This document shows, one piece after another, positions 58,046 to 64,000 of a stretch of DNA of 64,000 nucleotides. The first letter of the stretch is position 1. Each line of letters begins with the position of its first letter. The DNA comes from Planococcus sp. APC 4015 (lineage in GTDB: Bacteria > Actinomycetota > Actinomycetes > Actinomycetales > Microbacteriaceae): NCBI GenBank assembly GCA_030407505.1, contig JASDDH010000001.1, positions 1 through 64,000 of the forward strand. Direction: 5' to 3'. The notes below the pieces were generated by a model. It made no database searches, was not told the DNA's origin, and worked only from the letters and a program-made list of their open reading frames with translations. The translations under genes and the position numbers were made by a program.

Positions 58046-58270
58046 ATGAACACGCTCACGACACCCGACGAGACCACCGTCGTCCTCGAGCACCGCCTGA
58101 CGGCTATCGACCGTTGCGATTCCTGCGGCGCACAGGCCTACATCGCCGCAGAGGTGAACGGCAGCGAGCTGCTCTTCTGCGCCCACCACGGGCGCAAGTA
58201 CGAAGAGAAGCTGCGCTCGATCGCCACCTCGTGGCACGACGAGACGGCGCGTCTCGACGACGCCCGCTGA
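58046..58270 (+). CDS. DUF7455 domain-containing small protein (zinc-binding type)
   Basis: 74 aa from the ATG at 58046, with GAGGAGG upstream. CDSCGAQAYIAA at 24-35 and FCAHHGRKY at 44-52 give Cys24, Cys27, Cys45 and His47/48 as likely zinc ligands. Small proteins of this form are common near sigA/parE in actinobacteria; the role is unknown. A strong terminator follows the stop by 8 bp. Confidence 0.9.
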   Translation: MNTLTTPDETTVVLEHRLTAIDRCDSCGAQAYIAAEVNGSELLFCAHHGRKYEEKLRSIATSWHDETARLDDAR

Positions 58271-58278
58271 TCTTCTCC

Positions 58279-58313
58279 GAGAAAGGCCCCCGCCAGTGGC
58301 GGGGGCCTTTCTC
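58279..58313. terminator. Strong bidirectional hairpin terminator
   Basis: Perfect 16-bp stem GAGAAAGGCCCCCGCC and its complement, loop AGT, with T-runs inside the arms on both strands. It serves the DUF7455 gene and reaches into the last codons of the convergent gatD gene. Confidence 0.9.
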
Positions 58314-59067
58314 ACAGCTGGATCGCGGTGAAGTGCTTGCTCTCGGCAAGGCGCTCGATCTCGGCACGGGCGGCGGCCGCGTGTCGGTCGACGCTCTCGT
58401 GCTCCACACCGAGCACGTACTCGACGCCGGCGGCCGTCGACGCTCGACGCAGGATCGCGTCGGCGAGCTGCGGGTTGAGCGGCAGCACCGGCCCCTGCAC
58501 GTTGGTCGCGTAGAGCCCGTCGACGAACAGGGTCTCCGTCCCGCCCGCGACGCTGCCGTCACCGGCGATGACCTTTCCGTAGCGGATGCCGCTGCCCGCC
58601 GCATCCGACAGCGTCCACTCGGATGCGTGGTCCTCGAAGCCGATGAGCCGCCCGTCCGAGGTGTCGGCGACCACGTAGCCCACCCGCCGGCGACGTGTGC
58701 GCGCCACGCGAGCCGGAACGAGCCCGAGCCCGTCGACGCGGCCGCCGTCGAGCAGATCGACGCCGTCGGCGAGAAGCTCGGCACCGCCGCCCACAGCGAG
58801 CACCGCGGCGCCGTCGGCGCGCTGTGCGTCGAGCCAATCCCGACGCCCGGCGAGGTCGTCGCGGACCGCTCGCATCGCCGACAGCGGTCCGTTGCCGATC
58901 ACGACGACATGAGGGGCCTCGGGCGAGGGATCGCCGATGCCGACCGGGACGACCTCGGCGTCGAGGCCGGCGAAGCGCGCCCGCGCAGCGAGCACATCGA
59001 CGTTTCCACGGTCGCCGGTCACTCCGAGCAGGTCGGGGTACAGCTGCACGATGCGCAACGTGGTCAT
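58312..59067 (-). CDS. gatD: GatD-like glutamine amidotransferase homologue lacking both catalytic residues
   Basis: 251 aa from the ATG at 59067, overlapping the murT stop by 4 nt. The fold and flanking motifs match GatD, the glutaminase subunit of the MurT-GatD complex that amidates the D-Glu alpha-carboxyl of lipid II (YPDLLGVTGDRGN, VVVIGNG, RVDGLGLVP, LIGFEDHASEW, GPVLPLNPQLAD). The nucleophile loop, LTICGGYQ in S. aureus GatD, reads LAVGGGAE (Cys to Gly93, Gln to Glu). The catalytic His loop TYLHGPILP reads TNVQGPVLP (His to Gln191). As sequenced it cannot work as a class I glutaminase. It may be a scaffold or regulatory subunit for the MurT-like partner. Confidence 0.9.
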   Translation of the reverse strand: MTTLRIVQLYPDLLGVTGDRGNVDVLAARARFAGLDAEVVPVGIGDPSPEAPHVVVIGNGPLSAMRAVRDDLAGRRDWLDAQRADGAAVLAVGGGAELLADGVDLLDGGRVDGLGLVPARVARTRRRRVGYVVADTSDGRLIGFEDHASEWTLSDAAGSGIRYGKVIAGDGSVAGGTETLFVDGLYATNVQGPVLPLNPQLADAILRRASTAAGVEYVLGVEHESVDRHAAAARAEIERLAESKHFTAIQL

Positions 59068-60371
59068 CGGCGTGCCACCTCCTGGTCTCCGTACCCGAGG
59101 ATCCGGCGGCCGATCATCATCAGCTCGTAGTTGACGAACCACACCTGACGCCGGGCCTCGGTCTCGGGGAAGGCACGCATGAGGGCGACCGCCTTCTCCA
59201 TGTCGGGCTCGACGACACCGACCGGCACGCCGGCATACGCCAGGCGCGTCGCGATCTGGTGGGCCTTCTCGCCGGTCACGACGTCGACGTGGTCGAAGAC
59301 CGTGAGGTCGACGTCGTAGAGCCACGACACGTCGGGGGTGCCCTCGTCGACCGCCATGAGCAGTCTCTCGGGCGCGCCGTCGAGGGCATCGACGTTGAGC
59401 TGCAGGCTCGGTCCGTTCTTGAACATCACGAACTCGACCTGCTCGCCGGCGGGATCGCGGCGCAGCGGCACGAGCTCGCCGCGACCATAGGCCGGTGCCA
59501 TCTCGGCGAAGCCTCGGACGGCGGCGGCGGCCGAGAACTCGTCGCCCAGCACGTGGCTGGCCACGCTCACGGCGGCCGCGGCGTCCACGGCGTAATGAAG
59601 CCCGCGTGCCGGGAGCGTGATCGCCAGCCGCTCGTCGCCGAGGTCGAGTTCGACCGCGCGACCCGAGACCGAGGCGACCTGCGATTCGAGTTCGCGGGTG
59701 CGCACGCCGGTGTCGCCGCTGCGGGTGTCGACGGCGTTCACCAGGCCGTGCGCGGAGGCGCTCACGACGTCGGGTGACGCACCGAAGAACGACACGGGCG
59801 AACGCAGCGTCGACTCGTCGATCTTGCTGAGGTACGGGTCATCGCCGTTGACCACGACACGGACGGATGCCCGGCGTGCGGCATCCAGCATCATGTCGGC
59901 CACCCGCTCGGTTTCGTAGAACCGATACAGCTGATCGACTTGCACGTTGAGGGCGACGATCACACGGGGAGCGAGGATGTCGGCGAGTTCTGCCGCGAAG
60001 CCCTCGTCGACCTCGAGCACCGCGACGTCGGCCCGCACCTTGCCGGTGAGGGTCGCCTCGGCGAGGAGCGCGCTCGTGACCCCTTGCGGGAGGTTCGCGC
60101 CCGTCGGGTTGGTGAAGACCCGCAGACCGTGCGCCCGCAGGATCTCGCTGATCATGTGGGTCGTCGTGGTCTTGCCGTTCGAGCCCAGCACGAACACGAC
60201 CCCGTACCGGAACTGTCCACCGAGCGTCGACAACAGCGACGGAGCGAGCCGGTTCGCGACGTAGCCGGGAAAAGCCGACCCGCCGCCGCGCAGTCGCGTC
60301 GCGACGCGGGCCAGCTTTCCGGCGAGCACCGCCGGGATGTACCGGACGCTGCTCCCCTTGGCCGGGCTCAC
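59064..60371 (-). CDS. murT: MurT-like Mur ligase homologue without the zinc ribbon
   Basis: 435 aa from a GTG overlapping the sigA stop (GTGA). Mur ligase fold: P-loop GSNGKTTTT at 63-71, [17 protein letters not shown] (about 87-103), [10 protein letters not shown] and DVSWLYD at 347-353, the latter matching the catalytic Asp region of S. aureus MurT. Characterised MurT has a four-cysteine zinc ribbon after the central domain; here that stretch (about 200-250) has no Cys, and the whole protein has none. It probably activates a carboxyl of a peptidoglycan precursor with ATP. The amine donor is open, since its GatD partner lacks a glutaminase site. Confidence 0.9.
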   Translation of the reverse strand: MSPAKGSSVRYIPAVLAGKLARVATRLRGGGSAFPGYVANRLAPSLLSTLGGQFRYGVVFVLGSNGKTTTTHMISEILRAHGLRVFTNPTGANLPQGVTSALLAEATLTGKVRADVAVLEVDEGFAAELADILAPRVIVALNVQVDQLYRFYETERVADMMLDAARRASVRVVVNGDDPYLSKIDESTLRSPVSFFGASPDVVSASAHGLVNAVDTRSGDTGVRTRELESQVASVSGRAVELDLGDERLAITLPARGLHYAVDAAAAVSVASHVLGDEFSAAAAVRGFAEMAPAYGRGELVPLRRDPAGEQVEFVMFKNGPSLQLNVDALDGAPERLLMAVDEGTPDVSWLYDVDLTVFDHVDVVTGEKAHQIATRLAYAGVPVGVVEPDMEKAVALMRAFPETEARRQVWFVNYELMMIGRRILGYGDQEVARR

Positions 60372-61744
60372 TCGAGGTAGTCCCGGAGAGACTGCGATCG
60401 GGACGGATGCCGCAGCTTCGCCATCGTCTTGGACTCGATCTGACGGATGCGCTCGCGCGTGACGCCGAACGTGTCGCCGATCTGGTCGAGGGTCTTGGGC
60501 TGGCCGTCACCGAGGCCGAAGCGCATGCGGATCACGCCGGCTTCGCGTTCGGAGAGCGAGTCGAGCAGCGATTCGAGCTGACGCTGCAGCATCGTGAAAC
60601 CGACCGCGTCGGCCGGAACGACCGCCTCGGTGTCCTCGATGAGGTCACCGAACTCGCTGTCGCCGTCTTCGCCGAGAGGCGTGTGCAGCGAGATCGGCTC
60701 GCGACCGTACTTCTGGACCTCGATGACCTTCTCGGGTGTCATGTCGAGCTCGCGGCTCAGCTCTTCGGGAGTCGGTTCGCGACCGAGATCCTGCAGCATC
60801 TGGCGCTGCACGCGGGCGAGCTTGTTGATGACCTCGACCATGTGCACCGGGATGCGGATCGTACGGGCCTGGTCGGCCATGGCGCGCGTGATGGCCTGAC
60901 GGATCCACCACGTGGCGTAGGTCGAGAACTTGAAGCCCTTCGTGTAGTCGAACTTCTCGACGGCACGGATGAGGCCCAGGTTTCCCTCCTGGATGAGGTC
61001 GAGGAACTGCATGCCGCGGCCCGTGTAGCGCTTGGCGAGCGAGACGACGAGGCGCAGGTTCGCACCCAGGAGGTGCGACTTGGCGCGCTGGCCGTCGCGG
61101 GCGACCCATTGCAGGTCGAGGCCGGTCTGGTTCGACTTCTCGGCCGGCGTCATGTGCGACAGCTTCTCTTCGGCGAACAGACCCGCCTCGATGCGCATCG
61201 CGAGCTCGACCTCTTCGGCCGCGTTCAGCAGCGGAACCTTGCCGATCTGCTTCAGGTAATCCTTGACGGGGTCGGCTGTGGCACCCGTGATCATCGTCGA
61301 GTAGACCGGCACGTCTTCGTCGTCGGACGACGAGATGACGATCGCGCCCGTGGGCAGCGGCTCGGTGAAAGCAGGCTTGGTCGACTCTTCTTCGTCGGAG
61401 TCGTCGGCGTCCGCCTCGGATGCCGTTGCAGCCGGCTTGTCCTTCGCCGTCGCGGGAGCGTCGTCCGAGTCGTCGGCCTCGACATCCGCCTCGAGTTCGA
61501 CGTCCTCGACGATCTCTTCTTCGTCGTCGGCTTCGTCCGTCGCCTTCGAGGCCTTCTTCGGAGCGGCCTTGGCCTTCGCCGGAGCCTTCGCGGCGGGTGC
61601 CTTGGCAGCGGCGGCCTTGGCGGCGGGCTTGCGGGCGGCCGGCTTCTTGACCGCGGCCGCGGCCTTGCCCTCGGGCGCGACGTCTTCGGGCTCGGTGTCC
61701 TTCGCCGCGCCGGAGCGGGGCTTGGTGCTGGTGCCTGGAGTCAC
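60368..61744 (-). CDS. sigA: Primary RNA polymerase sigma factor
   Basis: 458 aa from the GTG at 61744 ([16 protein letters not shown]), behind GAAAGG; longer frames lack coding character. A Lys/Ala/Pro-rich disordered N-terminus and an acidic region precede region 1.2 ([15 protein letters not shown]). Region 2 has [18 protein letters not shown] and [23 protein letters not shown]. Region 4.2 has [22 protein letters not shown]. It directs transcription of housekeeping genes. Unusually, its stop overlaps the start of murT, so murT-gatD output is tied to sigA mRNA. Confidence 0.97.
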   Translation of the reverse strand: MTPGTSTKPRSGAAKDTEPEDVAPEGKAAAAVKKPAARKPAAKAAAAKAPAAKAPAKAKAAPKKASKATDEADDEEEIVEDVELEADVEADDSDDAPATAKDKPAATASEADADDSDEEESTKPAFTEPLPTGAIVISSSDDEDVPVYSTMITGATADPVKDYLKQIGKVPLLNAAEEVELAMRIEAGLFAEEKLSHMTPAEKSNQTGLDLQWVARDGQRAKSHLLGANLRLVVSLAKRYTGRGMQFLDLIQEGNLGLIRAVEKFDYTKGFKFSTYATWWIRQAITRAMADQARTIRIPVHMVEVINKLARVQRQMLQDLGREPTPEELSRELDMTPEKVIEVQKYGREPISLHTPLGEDGDSEFGDLIEDTEAVVPADAVGFTMLQRQLESLLDSLSEREAGVIRMRFGLGDGQPKTLDQIGDTFGVTRERIRQIESKTMAKLRHPSRSQSLRDYLE

Positions 61745-61976
61745 GTTCTGCCTTTCACCGAGAGCGCCCTGGGGCGAGACCCTCGGTAGATTTCGGACAC
61801 TAGTAAGACCCTTGTCAAGTCCCGACGCCGCAGACAGAGCCTGCGACACGGTTGACAACGGGTCGATGCATCCAGTATCGCATACTCGACCTGTCACGCC
61901 ACCACGGCGTGCGCACGTCTGCGATTCTGGCGCTCTGACAGGAACGCCGCGGGAGGCGCAGGAATTCCGCGGAAGC

Positions 61977-62897
61977 TCAGAACCGCTTGTCTTCCTCGCC
62001 GGTCTGACGACTGGCGAGGAATCGCTCGAGCTCGGCCGCGAGTTCGTCGGCGCTCGGCAGGTCGCCGGTGTGGATGATCGGCGTCGCCAGAGTCGACCCC
62101 GCCATGTATGAGTCGTACCGCTCTTCCAGCCCTTCGAGCATGCGCGAGAGCTCCTCGCTGCCGGCCACCTGGTCGGTGACCTTCGCCACGTAGTCGCGGT
62201 TCTCCTCACGCAGATCGTCGCCCGAGAAGACGAGGCCGGTGGCGACCGTGAGGCTGTCGAGCGCCGCCAGGGCCGCCGCCGGGTACTCGGTGTCGCCGAG
62301 GTAGTGCGGCACCAGGAGGACGAAGCCCGCGACGCTCGCGCCGGCCTCGGCGAAACGGTATTCGAGCAGGTGCCCGGCGGTCGACGGCACTTGGGTGTGG
62401 GGCTGCCACACCGAATGCGCCTCGGTGAGGTCGCTGCGGGTCCCGCTCACCGTCGTGCCGATCGGGCGCGTGTGCGGGACGGGCATCGGGATCGCGTGGA
62501 CCCACGTGACGGTGGAGATGCCGTAGTCGTCGGCGAGGTCGAGGACGGCCTGGGAGAAGGCGTCCCAGGCGAAGTCGGGCTCGTAACCCGCAAGCAGCAG
62601 GAACGGCTGACCGAGGGCATCCCGCGTGAACGACAGCTCCAGACGCGGGGGTCGGTAGTCGCTCAGGTGATCCTGATCGAACGAGATGATCGGGCGTCGT
62701 GCGCGGTAGTCCAGCAGCACGTCGTTGGTGAACACCACCAGCGGCGTCGGGTCGAGCGTGTCGCGGAAGTGATCGACCACTTGGCCGACGGCGCCCCCGG
62801 CATCCGTGAATCCGGTCATCGTGATCACCAGCGGAAGCCCGTGCGGGACGACCGGAGCCGAGGCCGAGCGCTCGAACAGCGGACCGTGGGTGGGCAT
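61977..62897 (-). CDS. PAC2 family protein (proteasome assembly chaperone-like)
   Basis: 306 aa. It opens with [22 protein letters not shown], the signature of the PAC2 superfamily, with [15 protein letters not shown] and a C-terminal helical part. Actinobacterial members are widespread next to sigA; their role is not established, and they occur in species without a proteasome. An ATG start with a -10 box at leaderless distance supports the coordinates. Confidence 0.92.
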   Translation of the reverse strand: MPTHGPLFERSASAPVVPHGLPLVITMTGFTDAGGAVGQVVDHFRDTLDPTPLVVFTNDVLLDYRARRPIISFDQDHLSDYRPPRLELSFTRDALGQPFLLLAGYEPDFAWDAFSQAVLDLADDYGISTVTWVHAIPMPVPHTRPIGTTVSGTRSDLTEAHSVWQPHTQVPSTAGHLLEYRFAEAGASVAGFVLLVPHYLGDTEYPAAALAALDSLTVATGLVFSGDDLREENRDYVAKVTDQVAGSEELSRMLEGLEERYDSYMAGSTLATPIIHTGDLPSADELAAELERFLASRQTGEEDKRF

Positions 62898-62903
62898 GCG
62901 TCC

Positions 62904-62909
62904 ATGCTA
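62904..62909 (-). promoter_or_regulatory. Leaderless -10 element of the PAC2 gene
   Basis: Minus strand TAGCAT, six bases (GGACGC), then the ATG at 62897: the same geometry as at rarA and ruvA. Confidence 0.55.
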
Positions 62910-63050
62910 CGAGCACGGTTCCGACGTGCGGGTCGGGAGCATCCCGCTCACAGCGAACACGGCGGCCCCGATCTCGCTGCCGCGGGTGAGACGCCGACGC
63001 GCCCTTCGACGGTGAGGCGCCGACGCAGGTGCAAACCTAGGATGGGGATC

Positions 63051-64000
63051 ATGTCGTTCCCCGACCTCGACCACCGTACAGATCCGATCAGAGAGACCGA
63101 CGCCGACGCGATCCTCCTCGCGCTCCCCCCGTTGAACGGGGACGACTCCCTCGCAGAATGGCCGGGACTGGCCGACGCCCTCGCCGGAACCGGCTTCACC
63201 GGTGCCGTCGGGTCGTTCCAGCGCGTGCACGTGCCCGAGAGCACGCCGTTGCCCGTGGCCGTGGTCGGCACCGGCGCGACGGCGGATGCCGCGGCCCTGC
63301 GCGACGCGGCGGGCACCGGCATCCGTCTGCTCACGGGTCACGGGACCGTCGCGGTCGCCGCACCCCTGGCAGATCCCGCGCTGTGGGCGGCCCTCGCCGA
63401 AGGGGCCGCACTGGGCGGCTACCGCTTCGACGGGTACAAGACCGAAGCGCCGAAGGCCCGCGCGTCGCGGGTCGTCGTGCACGCCGACACCGATGTCGAT
63501 CCGGGCGCCCTCGCCGACGTCGCCGCCGTCGCAGACGCCGCGGCCCTGGTGAAGGACCTCGTCTCGATCCCCGCGCAGTGGCTCGGACCCGACGACTTCG
63601 CCCAGCGCGCCGTCGCCTCGGTCGAGGGTCTTCCCGTCACCGTCGAGGTGCTGGACGAGTCCGCCCTCGCCGAAGGCGGCTACGGCGGCATCCTGGGTGT
63701 CGGTCAGGGTTCGGACCGCCCCCCGCGACTGGTGCGCCTCGATTACAACCCCGAGGGTGCGCAACGCCACATCGCGCTCGTCGGAAAGGGCATCACGTTC
63801 GACACCGGCGGGCTCTCGCTCAAGCCGGCGGCGTCGATGATGGGCATGAAGTACGACATGTGCGGAGCCGCCACGGCGCTCGCCGTGCTGCGGGCGGTCG
63901 CCACGATCGGCGCACCGGTCCGGGTGAGCGCCTGGCTCTGCATCGCGGAGAACATGCCCTCGGGCCGCGCGACCCGCCCGGGTGACGTGCTGCGCATGCT
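63051..64000 (+). CDS. pepA: Leucyl aminopeptidase (M17 family), truncated by the right edge
   Basis: First 316 residues visible, from the ATG at 63051 with GGATGGGG upstream. The N-terminal macro-like domain (to about 150) is followed by the start of the catalytic domain: ALVGKGITFDTGGLSLKP (about 242-259, metal-binding Lys and Asp) and MKYDMCGAATAL (about 264-275, metal Asp). The remaining metal ligands lie beyond the window. Cytoplasmic dimetal exopeptidase for N-terminal residues, in peptide turnover. Divergent from the PAC2 gene. Confidence 0.94.
   Translation, partial: MSFPDLDHRTDPIRETDADAILLALPPLNGDDSLAEWPGLADALAGTGFTGAVGSFQRVHVPESTPLPVAVVGTGATADAAALRDAAGTGIRLLTGHGTVAVAAPLADPALWAALAEGAALGGYRFDGYKTEAPKARASRVVVHADTDVDPGALADVAAVADAAALVKDLVSIPAQWLGPDDFAQRAVASVEGLPVTVEVLDESALAEGGYGGILGVGQGSDRPPRLVRLDYNPEGAQRHIALVGKGITFDTGGLSLKPAASMMGMKYDMCGAATALAVLRAVATIGAPVRVSAWLCIAENMPSGRATRPGDVLRM

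Noticed and set aside
60418-61789. Long plus-strand frame over sigA
   Set aside because: Antisense to sigA; no recognisable domain.

Overview
The window is high-GC chromosomal DNA from an actinobacterium. Gene content and order point to Microbacteriaceae, most likely Microbacterium or a close relative. Supporting signs are DUF3000, DUF3093, DUF3159, DUF3710, DUF4193 and SepH, a pdxST block facing a MocR-type regulator, many GTG starts and 4-nt ATGA/GTGA overlaps, several leaderless promoters with a TAGNNT -10 box, and a very frequent octamer GGATGCCG/CGGCATCC. Nearly all of it is ordinary core genome. No CRISPR array, prophage, insertion sequence or replication origin is visible.

Layout. 1-6.2 kb (minus): start of mltG, ruvX, alaS, a small membrane protein, rpsD, rarA. 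6.3-9.0 kb (plus): a small membrane protein, a DUF349 protein with a repeat-rich N-terminus, and an AbiEi-like protein. 9.0-19.3 kb (minus): relA, secF, secD, yajC, ruvB, ruvA, ruvC, a YebC regulator, pdxT, pdxS. 19.4-21.6 kb (plus): pdxR and pdxY. 21.6-25.3 kb (minus): a HIT protein, thrS, a lipoprotein, a small protein. 25.2-27.3 kb is a lower-GC accessory tract of unrecognised small genes beside a tRNA-Gly/Cys/Val cluster, with a second tRNA-Val close by. 27.9-31.7 kb (minus): two membrane proteins, a PemK-like protein, amt. 31.9-37.4 kb: zapE, a rhodanese/SufE pair, an alpha/beta hydrolase, DUF3000, RNase D. 37.5-43.2 kb (plus): fadA, fadJ, a TetR regulator, a membrane protein, an SPFH-like protein. 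43.2-50 kb (minus): dxs, acnA, DUF3159, DUF3710, dut. 50-58.3 kb: DUF3093, DUF4193, sepH, a phosphodiesterase, convergent parC and parE, DUF7455. 58.3-64 kb: gatD, murT and sigA read leftward as one coupled unit, then a PAC2 protein and the start of a leucyl aminopeptidase.

Functional groups. Vitamin B6 genes sit together (de novo pdxST, salvage pdxY, regulator pdxR, a shared palindrome in the divergent promoter). ruvA and ruvB can be read from their own SOS-type leaderless promoter. amt has a GlnR-type box, and acnA has a long palindrome of the kind MarR-family repressors bind. Beta-oxidation genes fadA and fadJ precede a TetR gene whose start codon lies inside a palindrome.

The most unusual locus is sigA-murT-gatD. 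The GatD homologue has lost both catalytic residues of a class I glutaminase (Cys to Gly, His to Gln), and the MurT homologue has no cysteine at all, so it lacks the zinc ribbon of characterised MurT. Microbacteriaceae make group B peptidoglycan, in which the cross-bridge sits on the D-Glu alpha-carboxyl that MurT-GatD normally amidates. The pair may therefore have been repurposed for bridge attachment. That last step is inference.
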